From assembly GCA_045629005.1 (NCBI GenBank), contig JAZQQJ010000082.1, forward strand, positions 23,201 to 87,200: 64,000 nucleotides of DNA, in the 5' to 3' direction. This document shows, piece by piece, positions 17,835 through 27,428 of this stretch. Position 1 is the first letter of the stretch. Every line of letters starts with the position of its first letter. A program made the position numbers and the translations under genes. This DNA is from RGIG3528 sp045629005. Lineage in GTDB: Bacteria; Bacillota; Clostridia; Lachnospirales; Lachnospiraceae. The notes beneath the pieces were generated by a model. The model did not search any database and was not told the origin of the DNA. It worked only from the letters and a program-made list of their open reading frames with translations.

Positions 17835-19313
17835 ATGGCAAAAGTACGTACACGTTACGCTCCGAGCCCTACGGGAAAGATGCATGTCGGCAATCTTCGT
17901 ACAGCTCTTTATGAGTTCCTTGTTGCAAGACACGAGGGCGGTGACTTTATCTTCAGAATTGAGGATACAGACCAGGGACGTTTCGTAGAAGGTGCAACAG
18001 ACTTCATTTACAGGGTAATGAAAAAGACAGGTCTTGAGTATGACGAGGGACCTGATAAGGATAAGGGCTTCGGACCATACGTTCAGTCAGAACGTGTTAA
18101 GAGCGGCCTTTACATGGAATATGCAAAGCAGCTTGTTGAAAAAGGAGAAGCATATTACTGCTTCTGTACAAAAGAGCGTCTGGACTCTTTAAAGACTCCC
18201 GCAAATGCAGCAGCTGAGGATGGAGAAGAGGGCGGAAAGGAAATCCGTAAGTACGATAAGCACTGCCTTTCTCTTTCAAAAGAGGAAGTTCAGAAAAATC
18301 TCGATGCAGGTATGCCTTTCGTTATCCGCCAGAACATTCCCACAGAGGGAACAACTACATTCACTGATGTTAATTACGGTGCAATCACAGTTAATAACGA
18401 TGAGCTTGATGACATGATTCTCATTAAGTCCGACGGCTTCCCTACATACAATTTCGCAAACGTTGTAGATGACCATCTCATGCATATTACACACGTTGTA
18501 AGAGGTAATGAGTATCTTTCGTCCACACCGAAGTATACACGTCTTTACAATGCTTTCGGATGGGAGGAGCCGGTATACATCCATCTTCCTCTTGTTACAA
18601 ATGAGGAACACCAGAAACTTTCAAAGAGAAGCGGTCATGCAAACTTTGAGGACCTTGAGGACCAGGGCTTCCTTCCTGAGTGTATAGTAAACTTCATAGC
18701 TCTTCTTGGCTGGAGTTCAGGCACAGAGAAAGAAATTTTCTCCCTTCAGGAGCTTATCGAAGCCTTCGATTACCATCACATCAACAAGGCACCTGCCGTA
18801 TTTGATATGACAAAGCTTCGCTGGATGAACGGTGAGTACATCAAGGCAATGGCAGACGACAGATATCTTGAGTTTGCACTTCCTAAGGTTAAAGAAGTTG
18901 TAACAAAGGATTACGATCTTACAAAGATTGCAATGCTTGTTAAGACGAGAATTGAAACATTCTGTGATATTGCGGAGAAGATTGATTTCTTCGAGGAGCT
19001 TCCTGAGTACGATACAGAGATGTACGTTCACAAGAAGATGAAGACAACAAAGGAAAGTTCACTTGAAGTTCTTAAGGATCTTCTTCCGAGACTTGAGGAG
19101 CTTAACGATTATTCCGTTGCAGGCGTTGAGGGCGTACTTATGGGATACATCGCTGAGAAGGAGATTAAGAACGGTCAGGGCTTATGGCCTGTGAGAACAG
19201 CTGTTTCGGGAAAACAGATGACTCCGGGTGGCGCATACGAGATTATGGAGATTCTCGGTAAGGAAGAGAGCCTTCGTCGTATCCGCAAGGCAATTGAAAT
19301 GTTAGGGGAATAA
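17835..19313 (+). CDS. gltX: Glutamyl-tRNA synthetase
   Basis: 492 residues, class I aminoacyl-tRNA synthetase that charges tRNA-Glu with glutamate. The HIGH-type motif is seen in RYAPSPTGKMHVGNLRTALY at the N-terminus, and the KMSKS-type motif is KLSKRSGH. The anticodon-binding domain forms the last third. The ATG at 17835 is chosen because GGAGG (17822-17826) precedes it and the protein then begins with the family-typical MAKVRTRYAPSPTG; an in-frame upstream start at 17820 would overlap the binding site. A helicase gene follows immediately with no gap, so they are probably co-transcribed. Confidence 0.96.
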   Translation: MAKVRTRYAPSPTGKMHVGNLRTALYEFLVARHEGGDFIFRIEDTDQGRFVEGATDFIYRVMKKTGLEYDEGPDKDKGFGPYVQSERVKSGLYMEYAKQLVEKGEAYYCFCTKERLDSLKTPANAAAEDGEEGGKEIRKYDKHCLSLSKEEVQKNLDAGMPFVIRQNIPTEGTTTFTDVNYGAITVNNDELDDMILIKSDGFPTYNFANVVDDHLMHITHVVRGNEYLSSTPKYTRLYNAFGWEEPVYIHLPLVTNEEHQKLSKRSGHANFEDLEDQGFLPECIVNFIALLGWSSGTEKEIFSLQELIEAFDYHHINKAPAVFDMTKLRWMNGEYIKAMADDRYLEFALPKVKEVVTKDYDLTKIAMLVKTRIETFCDIAEKIDFFEELPEYDTEMYVHKKMKTTKESSLEVLKDLLPRLEELNDYSVAGVEGVLMGYIAEKEIKNGQGLWPVRTAVSGKQMTPGGAYEIMEILGKEESLRRIRKAIEMLGE

Positions 19314-21140
19314 ATGAAATTAAATAATGCGCAGTTAACTGCGGTTGACGTTTTCAACGGTCCGGCGATGATTCTCGCTGGGCCGGGAAGCGGCAAAACT
19401 GCGGTAATTACGGCAAGAACGGCAAGGCTTTTGGAACGGGGTGTGAGGCCTGAAAACCTTCTTGTGGTTACATTTACAAAGGCTGCTGCAGAAGAGATGG
19501 AGCGTCGTTTCCGGAATCTTTCAAAAGACGGCAGCGGGATGGTGACATTCGGCACCTTCCATTCAATTTTCTTTAAAATCTTAAGATTCGCATACAATCT
19601 TAACTCATCCAACATCCTAAAAACAAATGAATCGACGGGCATTCTTCTGTCTTTGTGTGAAACATATCATGTTGATGTGGGGAATGAAGGCGAAACGTTG
19701 TCGGAAATTCGTTCTGAAATAAGCAAGGTAAAAATGCTTGGTACAGGCATTGACGGATACTTTGCAACATCGTGTGAGCCTGACGTGTTCAGGTCTGTTT
19801 TCTGTGCTTATGAAAAGGAACTCAGAAGACGCAGACTGTATGATTTTGAGGATATGCTGACGGAAACGTACAGGCTTCTTTCCGCACGCCCGGACATTCT
19901 TTCCCAATGGCAGGAAAAATATCAATACATAATGATTGACGAGTTTCAGGACATTAACAGAGCCCAATATGAGACAATGAAACTCTTGGCATCACCAAAG
20001 AACAATCTTTTTGTTGTTGGAGACGATGATCAGTCAATATATGGCTTTAGGGGTTCGGACCCTGCGCTTATGCAGGAGTTTATGAAGGATTTTTCCAATG
20101 CAGTCTTGATTAAGCTGAATGTGAATCATCGCTCGGGGCGGGATATAGTTAATGCCGCGGGAAAGGTTATTTCTCAAAACAAAACACGTTTCAAAAAGGA
20201 TATTGAAGCGTTCAGGACCGATGCCATGCCCGTGGAAGTAAAATGTTTCACCGACTCGAGAGAGGAGTCAAGGTATATTGCCGACTGTGTGATGGAGATG
20301 CACGGGCGTGGGGTGCCGTTCAGAGAGATGGCGGTTCTGTCAAGAACTGCGGGAGGGCTGCATTCCGTTGTGAGTGCCCTCACCGAAAAGAACCTGCCGT
20401 TTTGCGTAAAAGAAAAAATACCGAGTCTGTATCAGCACTTTGTGGCAAAGGACATAATAAGTTATATAAGGCTTTCATGCGGATGCCGTGACAGGGCAGT
20501 ATTTATGCGCATTGCAAACAGGCCAAACAGATTTCTTTCCGGAAATCTGTTGATTGAGGAAGAAGTGGATATTAACCTGCTTAAGAAAAGACTTCTGAAA
20601 CAGAGGCATATGACAGAACGGCTGGAAAGACTGGAGTATGATTTAAAGTTTATTGCACGCGGAACGCCAAAGTCTGCAATTACATATATACGAAGGGCTG
20701 TAGGATATGATGACTTCCTGCGTGAATATGGTCATGACCGCGGAGTACATGTTAAAGATTATTATGAGATTCTGGACAGGCTTGAAGAAGATGCTAAAAG
20801 CTTTAAGACTCATGAAGAGTGGTTTGAGCACATCAGGAAGGTTGAGCAGAGACTGAAAGAAACAGCAAAGGAACAAAAAAGAAGCACGCGTGATGAGATT
20901 ATGCTCTCAACAATGCATGCTTCCAAAGGTCTTGAATATCAGGTTGTATTTATTCTTGATGCCAATGAAGGCATTATTCCATATAAAAAAGCAGTTTCCG
21001 ACGAATCCGTCGAGGAAGAACGGCGGCTTTTTTATGTTGCGATGACACGAGCGAAGAGCAGACTTTTTATTTTGTACTGCGATTTCGTTCTTGGGAAAAA
21101 GGGGATGGAGTCACGCTTCTTAAGGCCGTTACTTCATTAG
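19314..21140 (+). CDS. UvrD/PcrA-family DNA helicase
   Basis: 608 residues, superfamily 1A 3'-5' DNA helicase. Motifs in order: Q-motif NNAQLTAV, Walker A GPGSGKT at 23-29, TFTKAAAEEM (Ia), IMIDEFQDINRAQ (II), VGDDDQSIYGFRGSDP (III), TMHASKGLEYQVVFI (V) and VAMTRAKSRLFI (VI). It is about 130 residues shorter than PcrA/UvrD, lacking the extended C-terminal tail that binds RNA polymerase in PcrA. It starts directly after the gltX stop. Its 3' end overlaps the convergent SulP gene by 12 bases. Likely a repair or replication-accessory helicase; this species' main PcrA could be elsewhere. Confidence 0.9.
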   Translation: MKLNNAQLTAVDVFNGPAMILAGPGSGKTAVITARTARLLERGVRPENLLVVTFTKAAAEEMERRFRNLSKDGSGMVTFGTFHSIFFKILRFAYNLNSSNILKTNESTGILLSLCETYHVDVGNEGETLSEIRSEISKVKMLGTGIDGYFATSCEPDVFRSVFCAYEKELRRRRLYDFEDMLTETYRLLSARPDILSQWQEKYQYIMIDEFQDINRAQYETMKLLASPKNNLFVVGDDDQSIYGFRGSDPALMQEFMKDFSNAVLIKLNVNHRSGRDIVNAAGKVISQNKTRFKKDIEAFRTDAMPVEVKCFTDSREESRYIADCVMEMHGRGVPFREMAVLSRTAGGLHSVVSALTEKNLPFCVKEKIPSLYQHFVAKDIISYIRLSCGCRDRAVFMRIANRPNRFLSGNLLIEEEVDINLLKKRLLKQRHMTERLERLEYDLKFIARGTPKSAITYIRRAVGYDDFLREYGHDRGVHVKDYYEILDRLEEDAKSFKTHEEWFEHIRKVEQRLKETAKEQKRSTRDEIMLSTMHASKGLEYQVVFILDANEGIIPYKKAVSDESVEEERRLFYVAMTRAKSRLFILYCDFVLGKKGMESRFLRPLLH

Positions 21141-22775
21141 TCCTTCAACATAATCAAGGGCTTCAATAATGTTGCTCTTGAAATTGTCTTTCCCGATATA
21201 GTCAACAAAACCATCCTTTTCCATTGCTTTCATGGGCTGTTCGTTAACGTGTGAGAAAACAAGAAGAATTCCGCGCTTCTTTATTCGCGCTGCGAGTGTC
21301 CTGAGACTTTTAAGGGCTGTGGCATCAACGGCTGTAACGGCACGCATTCTTATGATGATGCATCTTGTTCCTGTTCCTCTGTGTATTTTTACAAGCTTTT
21401 CAACGGCGGCAAAGAAAAGAGGTCCTGTAATTTCGTAAACCTTGATTGTGTGAGGCAGCTGTTTCATCTTTTCTGCTTCACCGGGTGTAACATCGGGGTC
21501 ATCTGTATATTTCCATGTAATGACGTCTGTTGCATCGGACATACGCTTCATGAAGAGAATGGCGGCCATAACAACGCCTACTTCGATTGCAACCACGAGG
21601 TCGAAGAATACTGTCAGAACAAAGGATGTGACAAGTACAAGTATGTCGCTCTTGGGTGCGGTTTTCAGAAGTCTTCCGAAGGACTTCCAATCTGCCATGT
21701 TTGCTGCTACAACGAGAAGCACTGCGGCAAGCGTGGTCATTGGGATAAGTGCCGCAACGGGCATAAGCAGGAGAAGAACAAGTGTGAGGGTAATGCAGTG
21801 CACGATACCGGCTATTGGTGTACGTCCACCGTTACGAACGTTTGCGGCCGTTCTTGCAATTGCTCCTGTAGCCGGAATTCCTCCGAAAAGACCTGAGAAG
21901 ATGTTGCCGAGGCCCTGTCCGATGAGTTCTGCATTGGACTTATGCTTATCGCCTACCATTCCGTCGGATACGACTGCAGAAAGAAGCGATTCGATGGCTG
22001 CAAGGATTGCTATTGTGAAAGCGGGAGAAATGAGTTCTTTGACCATTTCAAATGTCACATTCGGAATTTGAGGTGTAGGGAACTTCGAAGAGAGTTCGCC
22101 ATAAACACTTCCAATTGTGTTGATTGGGAGATTTGCAAAGAGAGAAATGAGTGTTGTTACTACAATGGCAATGAGAGAACCGGGAATTTTATCGGTTATC
22201 TTGGGCCAGACAAGCATAATCAATACTGCAAGAGCTCCCAGCGCAAGTGCTACCCAGTTGGTAGTGTCTATTGTTTTTACATAAGCAATGATTTTTGGAA
22301 GAAACTCTGAGGGCACGGCTTCCATGGAAAGACCGAAGAAGTCTTTAAGCTGGCCGACAAAGAGTGTTACTGCTATGCCGCATGTAAAACCGCATGTAAT
22401 TGTGTAGGGGATAAATTTGATAAGTGAGCCGAATTTGAATATGCCGAACAGCACGAGAATGATGCCGGCCATTATTGTGGCCACCGTGAGTCCGCTCATA
22501 CCGTACTGCTGAACGATGCCATAGATGATGACAACGAAGGCAGCGGTGGGACCACCTATCTGTACGCTGCTTCCGCCGAATACGGCGATGAAGAGACCTG
22601 CGATTATTGCTGTATATAAGCCCTGCTCCGGGCCGACTCCTGAGGCAATTGCAAGAGCAATTGAAAGGGGGAGTGCGATTATTGCAACGATAATTCCGGA
22701 AATGATATCCTTTACAAGCTGCTTTCCGGTGTAACCTTTCAGTGAATCAAATAACTTCGGACGAAGTTCGTTCAT
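21129..22775 (-). CDS. SulP family inorganic anion transporter with STAS domain
   Basis: 548 residues on the minus strand. The N-terminal membrane domain (to about residue 410) has the SulP signatures IIVAIIALPLSIALAIASGVGPEQGLYTAI split by GGSSVQIGGPTAAFVVII, with about 10-14 hydrophobic segments. The C-terminal STAS domain (about 435-548) contains RMRAVTAVDATALKSL. The family moves sulphate, bicarbonate or other anions coupled to cations. No cys or carbonate genes are adjacent, so the ion cannot be named. A minus-strand promoter lies at 22822-22850. The gene is convergent with the helicase, sharing 12 bases at the 3' ends. Confidence 0.92.
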   Translation of the reverse strand: MNELRPKLFDSLKGYTGKQLVKDIISGIIVAIIALPLSIALAIASGVGPEQGLYTAIIAGLFIAVFGGSSVQIGGPTAAFVVIIYGIVQQYGMSGLTVATIMAGIILVLFGIFKFGSLIKFIPYTITCGFTCGIAVTLFVGQLKDFFGLSMEAVPSEFLPKIIAYVKTIDTTNWVALALGALAVLIMLVWPKITDKIPGSLIAIVVTTLISLFANLPINTIGSVYGELSSKFPTPQIPNVTFEMVKELISPAFTIAILAAIESLLSAVVSDGMVGDKHKSNAELIGQGLGNIFSGLFGGIPATGAIARTAANVRNGGRTPIAGIVHCITLTLVLLLLMPVAALIPMTTLAAVLLVVAANMADWKSFGRLLKTAPKSDILVLVTSFVLTVFFDLVVAIEVGVVMAAILFMKRMSDATDVITWKYTDDPDVTPGEAEKMKQLPHTIKVYEITGPLFFAAVEKLVKIHRGTGTRCIIIRMRAVTAVDATALKSLRTLAARIKKRGILLVFSHVNEQPMKAMEKDGFVDYIGKDNFKSNIIEALDYVEGLMK

Positions 22776-22821
22776 GATAATTCTCCTTGGATTTATTCAT
22801 AATTCTAAACAAAACTTGCGT

Positions 22822-22850
22822 ATAATACACCCAATTCCATTATTTGTAAA
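22822..22850 (-). promoter_or_regulatory. Sigma-A promoter for the SulP gene
   Basis: Read on the minus strand: TTTACA (22850-22845), 17-base spacer, TATTAT (22827-22822), followed by an AAGGAGAA ribosome binding site before the SulP start. Each box differs from consensus at one position. Confidence 0.65.
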
Positions 22851-22919
22851 GAGATGTAAACACGAAGGAAAGAACAATGAACTGAGGCGAATGCTGTGTT
22901 TTACAATATGCGTTTACGT

Positions 22920-22948
22920 TTGCATTTTGGATTGGTTTGTGCTATATA
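22920..22948 (+). promoter_or_regulatory. Promoter for the ABC exporter gene
   Basis: TTGCAT (22920-22925), 17-base spacer, TATATA (22943-22948), about 25 bases before the ABC gene start. It lies about 70 bp from the divergent SulP promoter, so a shared regulator is possible but no operator is obvious. Confidence 0.55.
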
Positions 22949-22972
22949 ACAAACAGTTTCAGGGGGTAGAAT

Positions 22973-24691
22973 ATGTTTAAAAGATTTATAGAATACTATA
23001 AGCCGCACAAGCTTATGTTTGCTGCGGATATGCTGGCCTCTCTTTTGATTTCGCTCATAGGAATGGTTTATCCTGTAGTTACCCGAAAGATGCTTAACGA
23101 GTACATTCCGAACAAAATGTACAAGTACATTGTTATTGCCGGCATTATCGTTCTTGCACTTTACACTGCAAGATTATTCTTAAGGTACTTTGTCCAGTAC
23201 TACGGACATATGATTGGTACTGCCATGCAGGCAAAGATGCGTACGGACCTCTTCGAGCATTTGGAAAAACTGCCGTTTTCCTTCTACGATGAGAACGAAA
23301 CCGGTCGCATTATGTCCAGGATGACAAATGACCTTTTTGAAGTTGTTGAGCTTGCACACCACGGCCCGGAGAATATTATCATCTGCTCTGTAATGATTAT
23401 TCTTTCGTTCGCTTATCTTTTCAGCATTGATGCGTGGCTTACGCTTATTATCTTCGCGTGTGTGCCGGTTCTTGTTGTTGTTTCCGCGATTTCAAGAAAG
23501 AACATGCGCAAGGCGTTTGATGAACGCCGTGTGAGCAATGCAACAATTAATGCAGCAATCGAGAGCAGCATTTCCGGCATTCGTGTAACAAAGGCTTATA
23601 CGAATTCTCAGAAGGAGCTTGAAAAGTTCTCGGTCGGCAATGACCAGTTCGTCGAGGCTTCAAAGCATGCATATTCTGCAATGGGTATGTTCCATTCTTC
23701 CACAAGTTATGTGACCGATATTTTCAATGTTATTATCCTCATTGCGGGTGGTATTTTCCTCTATAACGGTCGTATTTCCTTCGGTGATTATTCAACGTTC
23801 ATCGTTTCCGTAAACCTTTTCATTTCTCCTGTTACAACACTTATCCAGTTTATGGAGCAGTGGCAGAACGGCGTCAGCGGTTTCAAACGTTTCCTTGAAA
23901 TCATGGATGTTGAGCCGGAGCAGGATGCTGAGGGCGCTGTCGAGCTCATAGATGTTAAGGGAGAAATTGAATTTAAGAACGTAAACTTCTCCTATGATAC
24001 GACAGAGGAAGTACTTAAGGATGTTAACCTTAAGCTTGAAAAGGGAAGGAAGCTTGCGCTTGTAGGGTCCTCGGGTGGCGGCAAGACGACCATCTGCCAT
24101 CTTATCCCGAATTTCTATAAGCTTAATGATAATGACGGGTCTATTCTTATAGACGGCAAAGATATTCGCACACTTACAATGGATTCTGTCAGAAAGAACA
24201 TCGGTATTGTCCAGCAGGACGTATTCCTTTTCTCCGGAACGATTCGTGATAACATTCGTTACGGAAGGCTTGACGCGACAGATGAAGAAATAATCGAGGC
24301 TGCAAAGAAAGCTAATATTCATGATTATGTCATGGCTATGGAAAAAGGCTATGATACCGAAATAGGTGAGCGGGGCGTAAAGCTTTCCGGAGGACAGAAG
24401 CAAAGGCTTTCCATCGCACGTGTGTTCCTTAAGGATCCCGCAATTCTTATCCTTGATGAGGCCACAAGTGCATTGGACAACACTACGGAGGTACTTATCC
24501 AGCAGGCTCTTGATGAGCTTTGCAAGGGCAGGACAACAATTGTCGTTGCACACAGACTTTCTACTATACGTAATGCAGATGAGATTGCCGTTATTATGGA
24601 AGGACAGGTTAAGGAGCGAGGTACTCACGAGGAGCTCATTGCACAGGGCGGAACGTATAAAGAGCTTTACAGCCTGCAGTTCAGGGAATAA
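22973..24691 (+). CDS. ABC transporter, fused permease and ATPase (MsbA-like exporter)
   Basis: 572 residues. The N-terminal half has six transmembrane helices of the type I exporter fold (MLASLLISLIGMVYPVV onward). The C-terminal nucleotide-binding domain has Walker A GSSGGGKTT at 365-373, signature LSGGQKQR, Walker B AILILDEATSALD and the H-loop VVAHRLST. One polypeptide would form a homodimer exporting a lipid, drug or peptide. No peptidase C39 domain is attached, so it is not a bacteriocin processing exporter. It sits alone between its own promoter and a strong terminator. Substrate unknown. Start follows GGGGG at 22962-22966. Confidence 0.92.
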   Translation: MFKRFIEYYKPHKLMFAADMLASLLISLIGMVYPVVTRKMLNEYIPNKMYKYIVIAGIIVLALYTARLFLRYFVQYYGHMIGTAMQAKMRTDLFEHLEKLPFSFYDENETGRIMSRMTNDLFEVVELAHHGPENIIICSVMIILSFAYLFSIDAWLTLIIFACVPVLVVVSAISRKNMRKAFDERRVSNATINAAIESSISGIRVTKAYTNSQKELEKFSVGNDQFVEASKHAYSAMGMFHSSTSYVTDIFNVIILIAGGIFLYNGRISFGDYSTFIVSVNLFISPVTTLIQFMEQWQNGVSGFKRFLEIMDVEPEQDAEGAVELIDVKGEIEFKNVNFSYDTTEEVLKDVNLKLEKGRKLALVGSSGGGKTTICHLIPNFYKLNDNDGSILIDGKDIRTLTMDSVRKNIGIVQQDVFLFSGTIRDNIRYGRLDATDEEIIEAAKKANIHDYVMAMEKGYDTEIGERGVKLSGGQKQRLSIARVFLKDPAILILDEATSALDNTTEVLIQQALDELCKGRTTIVVAHRLSTIRNADEIAVIMEGQVKERGTHEELIAQGGTYKELYSLQFRE

Positions 24692-24758
24692 TCTCTTTCA
24701 ACGATGCGTAAGGAAACATCATTTTCCATTTTATACATGCCGATGTCTTTTTTGCTCA

Positions 24759-24787
24759 TTGTAAAAACATTATAAATGTAGTATAAA
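24759..24787 (+). promoter_or_regulatory. Candidate promoter for the GH127-type gene
   Basis: TTGTAA (24759-24764), 17-base spacer, TATAAA (24782-24787). The 16-bp inverted repeat at 24787-24825 begins at the end of the -10 box, so a regulator binding there could block transcription start. Confidence 0.5.
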
Positions 24788-24832
24788 ACGGTAAGTATTT
24801 ACAAACGGTGTAAATGCTTACCGTTGATTTTT
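24787..24832 (+). terminator. Long hairpin: ABC-gene terminator or operator before the GH127-type gene
   Basis: AACGGTAAG ... CTTACCGTT plus inner ATTTAC/GTAAAT give a 16-bp stem (24787-24802 with 24810-24825, one T-G pair) around a 7-base loop, followed by GATTTTTTT. This fits a rho-independent terminator for the ABC gene. Because it overlaps the predicted start of the next transcript it could also be an operator. Confidence 0.75.
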
Positions 24833-24854
24833 TACATTAAAAGGAGAATCGAAA

Positions 24855-27254
24855 ATGTCAAAAAAAAGGTTTATCGACAGCTTTGGGATAGCAGATGTTT
24901 CGCTTATCGATCCATATCTTACGAATGCACTTGGTCTTGAGGTTGAATATCTTACATCCTTTGATCCCGACAAGTGGCTCGCAGGCTTTAGAGAGACTGC
25001 GGGGCTTGATATGAAGGGAAAGACGCGTTATGCAGGCTGGGAATCATCACTTATCGGTGGCGCGGGCTTCGGGCACTATCTTGGTGCCGCTGCACAGGCT
25101 TATGTGAGTCCTGATGTTGAAAAAGCCGATAAACTGAAGCTTTATAAGGATATTACATATATTATAGATGAGCTTAAGGTGTGTCAGGAAAACTCCAAAG
25201 GAAAGCCCGGCTTCATTTTCTGCGCTATCATAATAGATAAGGATAATGTTGAAAAGCAGTTCGACAATGTTGAAATTGGAAAGACGCACATTATTACTGA
25301 GGCGTGGGTTCCGTGGTACACGGTACATAAACTTCTTCAGGGACTTATTGACGTATATAATTTCATGGAATACAAGCCTGCCCTTGAAGTTGCAAAGGGG
25401 CTTGGCAACTGGAGCTACGACCGTGCAATGGGATGGTCGGAAGAGCTTAACAGAAAGGTACTTGCTACGGAGTACGGCGGAATGAATGACTGCCTGTATG
25501 AGCTTTACGTTGCTTCCGGTGATGAGAAGTATGCCATTGCTGCACATAAATTCGACGAAGAGCCTCTTTTTGAAAAGGTGCTGGCAAAGGGCAGGAACGC
25601 ACTTACAAACCGTCATGCAAATACAACAATTCCGAAGTTTGTAGGAGCACTCAAGCGTTATTACTATGTTGATGGCAGGACTATCGATGGTAAGACGGTT
25701 GATGCTTCGAAATATCTTGATTATGCAAAGGTGTTTTTTGAGACCGTGCGTGACAAGCATACTTATATAACAGGCGGAAACAGTGAATGGGAGCACTTTG
25801 GCGAGGACGGCGTTCTGGATAAGGAGCGTACGAACTGTAATAACGAAACATGCAACATCTACAATATGCTTAAGCTCGCAAGGCTTTTGTTTATGGTTAC
25901 CGGTGACGTTCAGTATGCGGATTTTTATGAAAACGCATATATCAATTCCATTCTTTCATCCCAGAATCCGAAGACAGGAATGACTACATATTTCCAGCCT
26001 ATGGCAACGGGCTTCTTTAAGGTTTACGGCGAGCGCTACGACAAGTTCTGGTGCTGTGTCGGAACAGGCATGGAGAATTTCACCAAGCTTGGTGACAGTA
26101 TTTACTTCGAAAATGAAACAGGTATATATATTAATATGTACATTAGTTCTTCCGTGAAGAGCAAGAAGCTTGGACTTACGCTTTTGCAGGAATCGAATGT
26201 GCTTCAAGGCGGAAACAGCCTTTTTAAGATTCAGACGGCTGCCGGGCCGGTAAAGACAGAACTTCGTTTCAGAATCCCCGATTGGGCAGCCGGTGGGGTT
26301 GTTAAAATAAACGGCCGGGCTGTGGACGGCTCGAACGAAAACACCTCCGGAGCGAGATGCTTCATAAAAAATGGCTATGTGTGTGTAGAAAAAGAATTTA
26401 TAAACGGAGACGAGCTTACAGTTGATAATCCGATGACCATGAAAGCATATCCTCTTCCGGACGACGAGACATCCATCGGCTTCAAGTACGGTCCGCTTGT
26501 ACTCAGTGCGGGACTGGGCATTGAAGATATGGAGAAGTCCACAACAGGAATGAATGTTACGATTCCTCTTAAGAAGATTGTTGAGAGTGAATACGTTATC
26601 CTTCCGAAAGGAACGGAGCGCAAGGAACTTTGCCTGAATCCCATGTCGTTCTTTGAAAAAGAGGGCGAAGACGGATTCAGATTCAAAGGCACCGGGCTTG
26701 TGTTTACACCTCACTATGCACGTTATGAGGACAGGTATGGCATTTACTTCTACTTTGTAACACCTTCCGAGTACAAGATTATAAGCGAACGCCCGGATCA
26801 CAGTGAAGATATCATTATAGACACCGTTCAGCCGGGATACGGTCAGTATGAAAATGACGAGCTTCATGAGCTTGATGATCATGGCAGTGTAAGCGTCACA
26901 AATGACGGAACTTACAGATTTGCGAAGAAGGGTGGAAGCTTCGCCTATCATATGGCTGTTAAAAGGGAAGAGAAAAATTTCCTTTCCATGACGCTTCGTA
27001 AAGAAGATAACGGAAAAGGCCTGAAGATTTGCGTTGATGGGGAAGCATTGTTCGAAAATGTTCTTAATTATAATGATAAAAAGGATACATATGAGCTGAG
27101 ACTCGAAATCCCGGAGAAGATTGTGGCTAATGCTGTCAAAAAGCCTGCAAACGGAAAAGAATATTTTGTTGTGAAGGTTTCCTTTGAAGGCGTGGACAGC
27201 AGTGAGTCGGCAAGAGTGTGCGACTTCATTTATACATTGACAAGGAAAGAATGA
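24855..27254 (+). CDS. GH127/GH146-type (DUF1680) beta-L-arabinofuranosidase family protein
   Basis: 799 residues, no signal peptide, so probably cytoplasmic. Family landmarks: VPWYTVHKLLQGL, YGGMNDCLYELY, TYITGGNSEWEHFG, ERTNCNNETCNIYNMLKL and DKFWCCVGTGMENF. The zinc-thiolate catalytic site known from HypBA1 is intact: Glu331, Cys333, Cys400 and Cys401. The enzyme would remove terminal arabinofuranose (or a related sugar) from oligosaccharides taken up by the cell. A beta-sandwich region follows to about residue 640; the last 150 residues look like an added accessory domain. It stands alone between a terminator hairpin and the ribosomal promoter; no partner transporter is next to it. Confidence 0.88.
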   Translation: MSKKRFIDSFGIADVSLIDPYLTNALGLEVEYLTSFDPDKWLAGFRETAGLDMKGKTRYAGWESSLIGGAGFGHYLGAAAQAYVSPDVEKADKLKLYKDITYIIDELKVCQENSKGKPGFIFCAIIIDKDNVEKQFDNVEIGKTHIITEAWVPWYTVHKLLQGLIDVYNFMEYKPALEVAKGLGNWSYDRAMGWSEELNRKVLATEYGGMNDCLYELYVASGDEKYAIAAHKFDEEPLFEKVLAKGRNALTNRHANTTIPKFVGALKRYYYVDGRTIDGKTVDASKYLDYAKVFFETVRDKHTYITGGNSEWEHFGEDGVLDKERTNCNNETCNIYNMLKLARLLFMVTGDVQYADFYENAYINSILSSQNPKTGMTTYFQPMATGFFKVYGERYDKFWCCVGTGMENFTKLGDSIYFENETGIYINMYISSSVKSKKLGLTLLQESNVLQGGNSLFKIQTAAGPVKTELRFRIPDWAAGGVVKINGRAVDGSNENTSGARCFIKNGYVCVEKEFINGDELTVDNPMTMKAYPLPDDETSIGFKYGPLVLSAGLGIEDMEKSTTGMNVTIPLKKIVESEYVILPKGTERKELCLNPMSFFEKEGEDGFRFKGTGLVFTPHYARYEDRYGIYFYFVTPSEYKIISERPDHSEDIIIDTVQPGYGQYENDELHELDDHGSVSVTNDGTYRFAKKGGSFAYHMAVKREEKNFLSMTLRKEDNGKGLKICVDGEALFENVLNYNDKKDTYELRLEIPEKIVANAVKKPANGKEYFVVKVSFEGVDSSESARVCDFIYTLTRKE

Positions 27255-27279
27255 AAACGTACAAAATTGCAAAATTTTC

Positions 27280-27308
27280 TTGACAAAGGAATATCCCGTG
27301 ACTATAAT
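27280..27308 (+). promoter_or_regulatory. Main promoter of the str operon (rpsL)
   Basis: TTGACA (27280-27285), 17-base spacer, TATAAT (27303-27308): both boxes match consensus fully. An 11-base direct repeat (AATATCCCGTG at 27290-27300 and 27306-27316) brackets the -10 region. Confidence 0.9.
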
Positions 27309-27310
27309 AT

Positions 27311-27339
27311 CCCGTGCGTGTGCCATGCGCACGGGTTTT
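27311..27339 (+). terminator. Hairpin and T-run at the start of the rpsL leader
   Basis: CCCGTGCG (27311-27318) pairs with CGCACGGG (27328-27335), followed by TTTT. Lying just after the -10 box, it can end transcripts arriving from the GH127-type gene while only partly entering the rpsL transcript. Confidence 0.55.
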
Positions 27340-27428
27340 CTCTGCCCATTTTTCGGGCGGAGCAGACAAATGATTTTTACGCAGGCAGCCACTTCCAAAC
27401 CAAATATAAACAGGAGGAAAGAAAATCA

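Noticed and set aside
13500..24700. Mobile element or prophage insertion
   Set aside because: No integrase, transposase, inverted terminal repeats or tRNA attachment sites were seen, and base composition looks like that of the neighbours.
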